Below are positions 1 through 10,700 of a DNA stretch of 64,000 bases, one piece after another; positions within the stretch are counted from its first letter, which is position 1; the number at the start of each line of letters is the position of its first letter. Below the pieces are notes generated by a model. That model ran no database searches. It worked only from the letters and a program-made list of their open reading frames with translations, and was not told the origin of the DNA. Both the position numbers and the translations under genes were made by a program. Source of the DNA: Siphonodentalium dalli (lineage: Eukaryota > Mollusca > Scaphopoda > Gadilida > Siphonodentaliidae); contig CP136069.1 in assembly GCA_032622095.1 (NCBI GenBank), positions 122,812,126 to 122,876,125 of the forward strand. Reading direction: 5' to 3'.

Positions 1-290
1 CAGGGTACCGGGGTACATTGGGTACAAACTAGAAAACATGTTCCCTGAACTACTTTCAGGTCCATGGGTAGATATGGTACGCATTGTTACTTCTGGTTAC
101 AGTACCATATCAGTTAATGTAACTTTTTCTTAGAAATCCCATGGCGGGTACCAGTGTACATTGGCTACAAATTAGAAAACATATTCCCTGAACAATTACA
201 ACAAATGGATACATAGGGTACACATGGTTACTACTGGTTACTTTACCTATCAGTTAATGTTACAATGGTTACATTATTTCGGGAAATAGA
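1..290. repeat. Two tandem copies of a GGTACATTGGGTACAAA repeat
   Basis: About 135-bp units, each running from GGTACATTGGGTACAAA through AACATATTCCCTGAAC to CTATCAGTTAATGTTACA and AGAAATCCC. The same family forms a longer tandem block at 3470-4045 on the other side of exons 13 and 14. Confidence 0.75.
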
Positions 291-461
291 AGCAGACGAC
301 ACATAAGACAGACAACGCAGATAACACAAAATCAGAAGTATTCCTGTCATTGGTGAGAAATGTTCAGCTAGTAAGTCAACAAATGGCCGTTTTCTGAACT
401 TATTATCTGATCATTTCCGAAGGGAACTATACTCATGTATGAGTATTAAGTAAAGAAAGGT

Positions 462-707
462 TTAACCCTTTCATGACGGTAGCTGCGCTTGTGCAGCATT
501 GCAGCTTCTGTGCATGTGTGTTATCTTATATATGCGAGTCTCCAATAGGGAGCCTCGCATATATATAAGAGAATGTACTTGCTTATAAGATCAAGGTTAA
601 TAATGTTAGGCCAATGCATTCTCTTATATTTGCGAGACGCCCACAAGAGAATGCATTGGCACAGGGGTTTCGCAAAACTCAGAAAGCTCCAGTCATCAAA
701 GGTTTAA
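462..707. mobile_element. MITE-like element, TTAACCCTTTCATGACGG ends
   Basis: Inverted ends TTAACCCTTTCATGACGG (462) and CAGTCATCAAAGGTTTAA (to 707). The interior holds two hairpins built on CTCTTATATATGCGAG and its complement. No coding capacity. Related copies or pieces occur at 19781, 20008, 25574, 33774, 35121 and 36503. Confidence 0.7.
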
Positions 708-1546
708 TGATGGTACAAATCTTCCCGGAATGTGCTGATTTGAGTTGAAATTATACAATAATAATTCAATAATAGTCAAGAAATAACTTTGACACTACTA
801 AACATATTCCCCGATTTTGTTCGACGAACTGTGCGAGAAATTGCTGCTAATTTTGAACTGTTGACCCTTTAAATCTTATAAATCTATTTGAATGAAAGGT
901 ATGTAAAGCCAGATGTTTTTATTGTACAAACGTGCCTTCAACTGAAATGCAAACGTCTCCTAGAAATGTGTAATATAACGGTCGCTATTGTTCTAAGAAA
1001 GTGCCTTTAAAGAGATACCCCTTTAACAAGAACTAAAAGAGAGATAGAAATAAAAAAAATGCAATGCACATCATCAAAGATTGATTTTCTGTTTGGGGCT
1101 TGGTTTTAATCGATTTTTGTGTGTGAAAATCAATTGTTGATAAAAGTAGCTGTTAGAATGTGGTGCTGTACTAGTCAGTGACATGGTCCAACTGTGGGCA
1201 ATATTGTCAATATATAGTTGGAAATGTCATTCCTGACAGCGCATTAGTTGGACAATTCAGACCAATATAGGCTGAATTGATTCTGATAGTTGGATTTTAT
1301 AACCAGTGTCAAATCTGTTGATGTTAGACAAACAGTCTCTCAGATAACGTTTTGGACTATAATGGCTACTCAACAGTAGTTAGATTGCACCACCAGTTGG
1401 AAAGTTTGCACACAAGGGGGTGCCTATTAAATTTTGGACTGGTTCAATGGGGTGAGTGGATGCTTGGAAATTCCACGTTGAACGCTCGCCAATGGATACA
1501 CTCGAGGCAGGTCCCTGATATATGCACATACTGTAGTACTACTCAC

Positions 1547-1719
1547 TCTTTTTCTACTAACAGCACGATGGGGTTGAGCGATTTCCGTGGCCGCCAATGT
1601 GACCGCAGAGGAACGATGAAGTTATAAATGCCATTACTGGCTGAGTCGGACGCGATAATTATAGCACTATTCTTCCAGTTGTACTCCTTGGAGCTCTGGT
1701 AATTACAATGATCACAGAC
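1547..1719 (-). CDS. KCNT (slo-2): Slo2 exon 14: first strands of RCK2
   Basis: 173 bases, phase 0 in, phase 2 out. It encodes VCDHCNYQSSKEYNWKNSAI, then SNGIYNFIVPLRSHWRPRK and LNPIVLLVEK. KCNT1 has [20 protein letters not shown] and ELNPIVLLLDNK. The family's proposed Na+ site starts at the Asp of DNKPDHH; here the matching position looks like Glu in VEK, and the rest is in the next exon outside the window. Acceptor TTTTTCAG, donor GA|GTGAGT. Confidence 0.95.
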
Positions 1720-3230
1720 CTGAAAAAAAGTTTGAGAAATGTATAACCCTAACGTAGTGTATTTCTGTAAGCGATTCGACATATACATGTGTGTTTGTTC
1801 ATTCGCCTGATTCGGCGCCAGAAATCGATTAAGTATACGTGTATCTTATCCAAGTCAAGCCGAAAATACAAACGGTTAATAATAATAATGTATTTAGGTT
1901 CTTTCTTCAACTTAAAATGTGCGGTAAAGTATGCGAGTTTGTGTTGAAAGTCGAAAATGGTAAAAGTGTCCATACAGTTAAATGATCCTGAAAATAACGG
2001 CCTGATCGTGATCTGTTTGCTTTACAAAGTCTTCTTTAATTTTGCGAGATGTATCTAATTACGTGCGCTCGCGCAACAGTATGGCGATCAGTCAGATTCG
2101 TTGGTGTCACCCTACCGATTTCACCCCATGACGTCACCCTTACGCAGTACATGCCGGCGACGTTACGGAGTAGATTATAGAGTTGACGCCCTTGGCACTG
2201 ACTTTCGTTACTAGCTCGTTGCTATATAAACAAAACAGCGATGTGGCTTTTGTCGAAAATTGACAGTCAGTACATTCGCCCTGTATACATGTACTTTCAG
2301 GAAATACAAAACACCACAACGTTATACCCCACCAATGTCAGTGTCTCGATATCATTTGACCAAATTTCTTGACATGAAACCGCGACAGACACGGCGTGAA
2401 ATACATCGCATTGAGTTAACAATTTCCCATTGTTTCAATTCAACTTCAAGATCGCGGTAAAATCAAAACCGCAATTTGTAAGTGGTAAACATCTGAAAAA
2501 GACATCAGGTATATGCAGAAACTAATTGTTGTGCATATTTATTTCTATATGAGGTGGCAATTTTTCATGTTTATCAGTATTTTTAACGATAAAAGCGATG
2601 GTAATTGGGGGACTATATTTTATCTAGCGCATTAAATTTAAAATAAAAAGTCGTGAATTGGCTGAGTGTTTTCTATGGCCGCACATTTCGTTGATAATTA
2701 CGAGCCATTTGTTTGTCTAAATAACATTTTTAAGTTCGAAGAGCATTAGAATGGGGATAACAGTGTGGTGTTTTGTGATTTCGGAAAGGTACATGGCGAA
2801 TATACTGTGGCAAATACCCGTTAATGGGCGACGGCGGAGCCGTCGCCCATTAACTCAATTTGCCACAGTATATTCGCCATGTACCTTTCCGAAATCACAA
2901 AACACCACACTGTTATCCCCTAAATAAAATTATTGAAAATTGTAATTGTCTTTTTTTGCTAACATTAAATTAAATTAAATAAATTAAGTAAAATACAGTG
3001 AAATTATTTTTTTAATTATAATGTTATTACATTTTTGCGCACGTTGGCATCTCCCTGAGTGCATTCTAATTAGTCTTAATATCAGTCATCCGCCCAGGAT
3101 TGAACGACTGAATTGACATTTCAAACACCACCGATAAAATTCAGGAGACACCGACATAATTCCATTATAGTAGGTCCGGTTGAACAGAGTTGGTGTGGTT
3201 GGTGTAGATGCAAGCAAAACGGACACTCAC
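1720..3230. other. Intron 13
   Basis: No gene recognised. It contains a 168-bp near-perfect hairpin (2753-2920) and a half-copy of its terminal sequence near 2299-2332 (AAAACACCAC and TTATACCCC words). The rest is AT-rich with no structure I could identify. Confidence 0.7.
2753..2920. repeat. Long near-perfect hairpin (about 80-bp arms)
   Basis: The left arm from GGGGATAACAGTGTGGTG and the right arm ending CACCACACTGTTATCCCC are complementary over about 80 bases, centred near 2836 at GACGGCGGAGCCGTC. The only break is an asymmetric bulge, ATACCCG against TGAG. It may be a recent foldback insertion. No target duplication is evident. Confidence 0.9.
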
Positions 3231-3336
3231 TGTAGCTAGTTGGAGACAACAGAGGTTGCTCTTTTCCTTCAGCAAATGGCAAAGCGTTGGACTAGTTCCG
3301 ATGAATGGCGTCACCGGAGGAAAGCCTTTACAATAC
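3231..3336 (-). CDS. KCNT (slo-2): Slo2 exon 13: entry to RCK2
   Basis: 106 bases (1 + 35 codons), phase 0 out. It encodes [20 protein letters not shown], then [15 protein letters not shown], aligning with KCNT1 [20 protein letters not shown] and APFCCLRLDKGC. This block is a hallmark of Slo2 just before RCK2. The acceptor TGTTATAG has a weak pyrimidine tract; donor GTGAGT. Confidence 0.95.
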
Positions 3337-4142
3337 CTATAACATCGAGAGTACGTCATTACTCAATAGTTTCCACAATGAACTCGCTCTACATAAAAGT
3401 TGGTCCAAGAATTATGTTGTCTGAGGGAATTTATCATTAAACCAATTACATGTATACACATATATGGCCGAAAACCTGTTGTTACGGCGGATAAAATGGA
3501 TACAAATTAGAACACATATCCACTGAAATAATTACAGCCCATGGGTACATATGGTATACGTGGTTACCTCTGATTACTTTACCTATCAGTTAATGCTACA
3601 TTTAGTTTGTTTCCCTTAGAAATCCCAAGGTACATTGGGTGGAAAACATATTCCCTGAACTTCTTTCTTACAATTCCCAGGATACAAGGGTACATATTAG
3701 AAAACATATTCACTGAACTAATTTACAGCCCATGGGTACATATGGTACACGTGGTTACCTCTGATTACTTTACCTATCAGTTAATGTTACATTTATTTGA
3801 TTCCTTTAGAAATCCCATGACAGGGTACACTGGGTACATTGGAAAACATAACCTGAACTTCTTTCTTAGAATTCCCAGGATACAAGGGTACATTGGGTAC
3901 AAATTGGAAAACATATTCCCTGAACTTCTTTCAGGCCCATGCATGGGTACGCATGGTTACTTCTGCTTACTTTACCTTATCATGCAATTAATGTTACATT
4001 GGTTATTTATTTACTTTTCTTATAGAAATCCCAGGGTCCAGTGAACATTGTATTAAAATCCATTGTTTTATCGTCTCTTAATAATTGCTCATATTCAAGA
4101 TGATGATATGTGAAATTCAAGATTTTTTCGCCGGATACTCAC
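3337..4142. other. Intron 12
   Basis: Mostly filled by the tandem repeat at 3470-4045, the same family as positions 1-290. The 145-codon plus-strand open frame at 3607-4044 is produced by this repeat and is not considered a gene. Confidence 0.7.
3470..4045. repeat. Tandem block of the GGTACATTGGGTACAAA repeat
   Basis: Four to five imperfect, partly truncated units sharing GAAAACATATTCCCTGAAC, CCCATGGGTACATATGG and TTACCTATCAGTTAATG. Units differ in length because of internal deletions. Confidence 0.75.
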
Positions 4143-4386
4143 TCAGGCCAGTCGTCTTGACTATTATCACTGTCCACAGAATCACTGTCGGAGTCGTCGT
4201 GTCCGATTGTTATCTGAATGCCGCCCGTGGCGTCCAGAGTGGCCGGCACAGGGGCGATGCTGGGCTTCCTCTGTAGGGCGGACATGTTGAAACCCTGGGG
4301 GACATCTAATTGACTCCTCTGACTGTCATTCCTATGTATCTCGTTGTGTTGGAACCTCGTGTGTTGCAGCTCCAAGGCCACAGTCC
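4143..4386 (-). CDS. KCNT (slo-2): Slo2 exon 12: inter-RCK linker
   Basis: 244 bases, phase 1 in, phase 2 out. It begins GTVALELQHTRFQHNE (KCNT1 GTVAMDLQGTEH) and contains RKPSIAPVP (KCNT1 RRPSIAPV). It ends in an acidic serine-rich stretch, HDDSDSDSVDSDNSQDDWPE, where KCNT1 has DQSEDE...SDDEG. The linker is variable in the family; the two short conserved blocks and the phases support the call. Acceptor TTCCACAG, donor GA|GTGAGT. Confidence 0.94.
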
Positions 4387-5183
4387 CTGTGGAAAATGGA
4401 CCACTATCTGTAAAGTGATCAGGGATTACTGATGTTTCGCTTTCAGAATATGCTTTATTCCGAAGGTTCGTTATTCCGAATTATCTTTATTCCGATAGGA
4501 AACAATTATGTTATGATTCCATAAATATATGAAGTGTTTAACAACATGTAGGAGTCAACTTTGACTTATTCAGTTACTGCTCTTCCAATTTCATTATGAT
4601 TCTTCACATTCCTATGGGAATCTGTCTGCCCCGCCCTTGTACCTGGATATCATCTTGTCGCCCCTTTATTGAGTCTACAGGAAACATATGTGGTTTCCAA
4701 GCTAAACCATATCTTAGTCTCACTAAGGGGTAGGATGCCATCTGGGTTCAAGTGCATATGTAACTTATCAAAATATAAAGTCATTTATAATGTTATTGCT
4801 TTTTATCACGATATATTCAATATGGGTCGATTTAGTATGTTCATTGTGATAATCAAACTGTTATAACTCTATCATTGTATATATCAGGTGTTATCAAATA
4901 AAATGTTTATCTATGTTCTGTATCCTGAAGATGCCTTATATTTGTTTATTATCCATTCAGAATATATGTCTTTCAGTCTGATATATCGTCAAAATTTCAT
5001 GTTTATAATAAATGACAAACTTATACATGACTCAAGGTACATCCTATAGCGGCAGACCTCACAACCGACGACCGGGCAATTTATATAGTATTTTATTCTA
5101 TGCGATTCTGCTATCCAATTGTTTTCATTCGGTTCTTGACAAAAATGTCTGACGTGCTATCAGAATAAAGAAATTTCTGAATA

Positions 5184-5303
5184 AATTCACAGAACAACAC
5201 GAGTGTGTTCATGGGTTTGTGGACACGACACGAGTGCCAGCTCTGAATGATGGCACAAGTGCCATATCCACAAACCCATAAACACACGTGTCGTTCTGTG
5301 TTT
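5184..5303. repeat. Inverted repeat / hairpin
   Basis: The left arm (5184-5222, CACAGAACAACACGAGTG then ATGGGTTTGTGGA) pairs with the right arm (5267-5303, TCCACAAACCCAT then CACGTGTCGTTCTGTG) with few mismatches. The central 45 bases contain a second small inverted repeat around GTGCCA and TGGCAC. Confidence 0.8.
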
Positions 5304-5724
5304 ATTACACACCATCCGTCCTAGAATCCGTGATTTAAAAAAACCATACATGGTCTACGTATATATGGAATACTTAGGGCATAGGGATGTGTATATATGG
5401 GGCTACAATGTGAACACTATAATAATGCTTGTCATAGAGAACGAATACTGAATTATGGAGGAGATAAATGAAAAAATTATGCCGCACAAAAGATCGCAGT
5501 GAACGCTATATATGGAATAAAAACAGAGAAATGTAAGAAACCACCGTGAATATTCACTAGACCCAACAGGACGTGATCAATTGTCGTGTGTTTCATCTTA
5601 GTCTTTGAAGAGATCAGTGTTCAAAACGTTTGTTGGCTGGAAGCTTCCAAATAAGGACATGCAAACATCAATTTTTAAGTAAGAAGGTTTGGTGTTTCAC
5701 GAGGGTGGGCTGCCTTTACTTATT

Positions 5725-5960
5725 CCTGGTTCATTATTCGAAAATACTATATTTAACTCAAATAAAGGGTATTGTAGGGTGGCCAACAAGACACCCTTTC
5801 CATATATCCCACCCGATCCAAAGTGGCCGCCGTCAAGAGGGGTGCAAATTTTCGTCCCCTTGACGGATTTAAGTCAAACAAAGGATGTTGCAGCGGGGCC
5901 CCCCACGACACCATTTTCATACACCAAAACCACACGACCACACGTATTCGCGTTGCCGTA
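5725..5960. repeat. Dispersed repeat with internal palindrome
   Basis: Shares AAAGGGTATTGTAGGGT and TTAAGTCAAACAAAGGATG words with 28170-28330. It includes the palindrome CCGTCAAGAGGGG...CCCCTTGACGG near 5829-5866. It is open in two frames but matches nothing recognised. Confidence 0.55.
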
Positions 5961-6511
5961 AATCAGCTAACATGGTAGAATAAAGTATGAATCTGTTCAT
6001 GCTGCAGATTCATAGTTTGTCAACCGGGCTACACCATTAAGGGTCATGTGACATCAACTCGTATCAAACTGGAAAAAGTTTGTGCCCATCTAAAATTTAC
6101 AATTAATTGTACAAAAGTTGACCCATATGTAAAAGATGCAGAAAAAAACTTTGTATATGGCAATTGTATACATACTAGTGTAACAAAACTTTGAGATTGA
6201 CCTTGCAAATTTCGATGAATAATTTCTTGTATCCTGATTCACTCTAAACATGTGCTCAGACTAAATGTTCAAATAATTATCAAATTCGCTTTTTTTCTAC
6301 TAATGGTGTTACCCATTCAGTAAATAAAAGTAATGATATGGTAATTGAGTCCAAAAAATTAGTATTGCTTCTGAAAAAAAATACATATGTTACAGCAATT
6401 AATTTCAAGTTGCTTATTCTCATGGTAAAAATGTGGTTCTGGTCATGTCAAGTGAGGTCCCGTGATCCAAACGAGAGTGCAGAATCATACGCCGTATTGG
6501 CTTATACTCAC

Positions 6512-6744
6512 CAACGCCAGCTATCATACTAGCGATTCGGGACTGGCTCTCTGGAGACTTGGCACCGACAGATTTGGCATCCTCCTGGTTTGGATGAGCC
6601 AGAATGAACGCAGAGTTCTCTTCCTTTGTGATATTGAGATAGAAACAGATGTCGCTGCCCTTCATGATGTGTCTGGGTCCCGGATTGAGCTGGATCGTCG
6701 CCCCGTCATATTCCTGTTGAATTCCGACGAGGGAGACTCCGTAT
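6512..6744 (-). CDS. KCNT (slo-2): Slo2 exon 11: end of RCK1 and start of inter-RCK linker
   Basis: 233 bases, phase 2 in, phase 1 out. It encodes YGVSLVGIQQEYDG, LNPGPRHIMKGSDICFYLNI and TKEENSAFIL, then a less conserved linker ending SRIASMIAGV. KCNT1 has the same order (YGVCLIG, LNPGPRHI, INITKEENSAF, IIASMGTVA). Acceptor CTCACGTAG after a pyrimidine-rich tract, donor GTGAGT. Confidence 0.97.
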
Positions 6745-7052
6745 CTACGTGAGAGAGTAGGAGAGGATATGTATACCACAACATGTTAGAAATAATGAAA
6801 GAGAACGAGAGGGATAGAGGTAGAGCGAAAGTGCTATATAGAGAGTGACACATAGAGAGATAATGATAAATAGGGAGTAATAAAGAGATAATCAGTTGCA
6901 CGCACGTTCAGATACGAGGAATATTTCATCATTATACATCGGAAAGAATGAGAGAGATACACCCAATCAGTCAGTCTCTTTGAAAAGCCGACGAAAATCC
7001 TATCGGATGTACGTCTCTAGATTTGAGGTTTTAAATTAGTTTCTATATTAGC

Positions 7053-7137
7053 GAGTTTGCGATTTCAAACGGGTACGGGTACCGGTACGGGTACTGGTAG
7101 CTACCCGTACCGGTACACGTTTTGAAATCGCAAACTG
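7053..7137. repeat. Palindrome with GTACCGG core
   Basis: The left arm GTTTGCGATTTCAAACG and right arm CGTTTTGAAATCGCAAAC enclose tandem GGTACGGGTACCGGTAC words. The motif set CCGGTACCCGTACCCG plus ATCGCAAACTCGC recurs in inverse orientation at about 16138-16180. Confidence 0.75.
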
Positions 7138-7712
7138 TTTTACGGGTAGAATTAAGCATATCGACGGGTAGTGTATGGTGAGCCAATTGCAGCACAATAG
7201 ATATGTTATAGAGAAACTGTTATCCGCATTCGCTTTCTTGGCCGACGTTATACTTGCTGTTATGGTTATATGATGGACATCTGCATGGATAATGGATTGC
7301 ATTAACCAGGGAGGAGGCGAAAGTGGAAGGGGTTGGCGTCTTTCTTTGACTCATTTTGGTAACATTTTCAATAATTGGCTTTCATAAGTAATTTCCCAGA
7401 CCGTCCGAGTGTCGTCTAGAACAGATGGAATTTTCTGACTGAGAAAATATGTTATGATAGAACAAATATACAATTACGCTAATTTAATAATCCAACCATT
7501 ATTCGGTGTAAAATGTGTCGGTTTAGACCCAGGGTCCAAGAAAGTCCTACATGCATGCACTTTTAGTCAGATATAAGACCGAAATTGCCCCTTATATTAG
7601 TTGGGGAATATTTAGTCATATAACTGGTAATGGGTTGGAATCTTTCGAAGGGTCGGGCAAGGGAATATTATATCCCAAGAACTTGGATATTTGTCTGGGG
7701 TCTAAACCCTAT

Positions 7713-10700
7713 AGTCCAGGAGATATTGGTCGACCTCTGCACCCCCCCCCCCCCCCAGGACTTCACTTCACCCCACTAATTTTCTTCGTTAAGGTCTCCT
7801 CTAATTTTGTTCACTTGTTAACAAGAAAAAAAAGTGGCCGCAGAGACTCCAGACAAGATGGCGTCCATCATGGCGGCCTTTTTTTTTTAAATGCACCAGG
7901 TCTCTTTGATCGCCATTATAGTAAAGATGATAGCACATGCGGTCTTGTTTTCCGCTCGATTCGTTATGCTAATATACAATCCTTACAAATTAGCCAAAAA
8001 ACCGACACCATAATCCAATATGGCGGCCAAGATGGCCGCCGAAATGTGAAAATATGCTATATTTCTGACATGTTACCACCTTTCGTTAGTCTCTGTGGGA
8101 AAATGTTAGAATTTTTGCGTCATGTTATACATTTATCATATAGAGGAGTCATTGGCGAACACAAGGGGACCATAATATGCATTCATTGCGGGATATTTTT
8201 GTCCGATATCACGTTTTCCCAAATGCCGGTATCATAGGTCAAAGCCTAATCTCCGTTAATAACGCGTTGTTATGTTTCGAATCAATGAATGTTATTGCTA
8301 TTATAACAACACCCATGCATATATATTTGCAGGAGGTACTCGAGCTAGGATTCCTCTTATACCTGAGTTGAGGAATATTTACCCAAATCCAAGATGGCGG
8401 CCAAAATGGCCACCAGAAATAACAAATTGCCGAAAATTGCTGATTTTAACATCAGTGAGCATTATTGTCATGACAACTCCACACCTGCTTACTATTGTAA
8501 GTTGGGAACACTTAGGCGAAGAACGTTCCTTGTACCATATCCAAATAAAAGTCCCCCAAATCCAAAATGGCGCCCACAATGGCGGACAGATTTTGAAAAA
8601 TCACCGAAATTCCCTCATATTCACATCATTGGGCATTATTGTCGAGACAACTCCATCCATGCGTACAGTTGAGTTGTAAATACTGAGGTGAAGTAATTAC
8701 CTTACATCTCATGCAAGAAATGGTTTTCCAAATCGAAGATGGCGGCCAAAATGGCGACCGAAATTTGAAAACACGCCTACATTCCTTTACTTTCTTAGGA
8801 TGGGCGTTATTGTTTCGCGATTTCTACCCACCATTACATGTTGATATGTATGAATTATTCATTAGGGTTTGGCAAGTGATACTCACAGTCAATATGGCGG
8901 CCAAACTGGCGGGCAGAAATTGAAAAGAAGCCGATATTATCACATACTAATTTCAACTTTTTGTCATAATATTGATTTGTAAAAACGAAACGGTACATAA
9001 TATAAGCCATATATTAGTTCCAATGTAAGTCGTAGCCTTTTGGAAGGATGAAAACCCCCAATCGCAATGTGGCATTTCAAAATCCATTCTCCACTAAGGG
9101 CTCATACTGGCCGTAACCGTATATAGGTGCGCCGAATAGTCATATTATGACTTCCAAGAATCAAAACAACAGTACCTGACCTTATTCTGAATTGCCACAT
9201 TCAGCATTATCTAGACTCGTTTCCGTCTCTTCGTCAGATTAATCTATCTCACTCACAACAACAGTTCACTACTCTTCTTTGTAGGAGTGTGCCACTAATC
9301 GGAATGTTTCAAAACAATACATATGCCGGTGTCCAGCTCACATGTTGGTTTCGAAAGCTTGGAATTCTTAGCGAGCTTCATTCATGGTATAGCTTATGGT
9401 ATAATTCAGATGCTAGATATGGGGTATATGCGTCATCTTGTGTGATACACTATAAAGGTATTCGGTCGATGCGTTTACTAGCTTTCAGAAGGACCTATCT
9501 ATCTGCGTATTGTCAGCTTTGGTGACCTAATGGGGATAACAACGTGTACACCTGGTGATCTTCCCAAACAGCGACTTCTCAATATATGGTTCATCAATTC
9601 ACATAATCATCTAATGCACTGACGTACCCGGACAACTTCTGTATATGGCTTCGAATGTTGAAAGCCCGACATTTGACGGATGCATTTCTGCTAAGGCGTA
9701 GAAGACCATAATGCATAATATACCCAAACTCTTTGAACATGACCATAAGAACAAGCTTGTTGGCGTCCAGCAAACGTCTCACCGAACAGATCCAAGCAGA
9801 TGATAACAATACACACGGTGCTAGTTTGTGGGTATGTGTCATGATAGTGGAAATGAAATTGGACCATGACTGCACCGCCCCTTATTTTGTTATGTTTTAG
9901 ATTCAGACAGGATCTCATGTGTGGCTTTGCTTTCCTTGTATGCTAAGATTGTATGTTCCCATCCGTTTGGAAGCCGTTCTTAAACAACTGGACCAGGAGT
10001 ATGCCATTGGCTACTGCTGTATAAGCCCCACCAAGACTGGGGTGTAGTCTTAAAGGCGATACCTTTGATAGTTTGGTTGATATGTCATACTCACGCTGGG
10101 TGGTATGGTTCAAGAAAGTACAAATGCCATCAACAAAAGGGTGAAATGTTCAACGCGAAGAACATCCAGAGAAATGTTACGTTGATGAGCTCTTGCATTC
10201 AGTTCAACACACGTTGGTACACCAAGTGATTTCTTGGTAACATCACCAATGCGACCATTTTCATGCATGAGACATTAACTACTATATTCTAAAGTTATAT
10301 ATATATAAAGCTATATGATCATAAAGGTCGCGTTCTCCAACGGCCACAGCCATTGCCATCGAGACTGTAAATTGTTCTTTAAATACATAGTGAAATAAAT
10401 GCACCACAGTTCCTGACATTTTCTTGAATAATACCGCCCACATACTGACACTAACCCCGAGATAGGATAACAAAACACGCATACATTCATGCTATAAGGA
10501 CATTATCCTTTAGTCCATTCGACTGTTTTGAGGGAGGCTAGCATATTATTATCCAGACAAAAGTGTTCGTAGTTGAATCAGAAAGGCTTCGAAACGGATG
10601 TGGAAATACAATCTTACCACACAAAATAAAACCGACACGCATGACATTCGATATCTTAAACATGCACCATGTGTAGGGGTGGTGTATACAGTGGCCCATT

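Larger units (their letters stand above)
1..1546. other. Intron after exon 14 (incomplete)
   Basis: No coding match was found here on either strand. It holds two diverged copies of a roughly 135-bp repeat (1-290), a MITE-like hairpin element (462-707) and, around 1175-1290, a fragment of a dispersed family rich in TTGGAAAT and CCAAC words. The next channel exon was not found and should lie below position 1. Confidence 0.7.
4387..6511. other. Intron 11
   Basis: No gene recognised. It contains a short TTCCGAAGGTTCG piece (about 4456-4500), an inverted repeat at 5184-5303 and a dispersed repeat at 5725-5960. The remainder is AT-rich and featureless to me. Confidence 0.65.

Noticed and set aside
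3607-4044. 145-codon plus frame
   Set aside because: Product of the GGTACATTGGG tandem repeat; repetitive peptide.
7551-8237. 228-codon plus frame
   Set aside because: Runs from unique sequence into a C homopolymer and the arm of the 5-kb inverted repeat; no domain recognised, and the repeat arm explains the openness.
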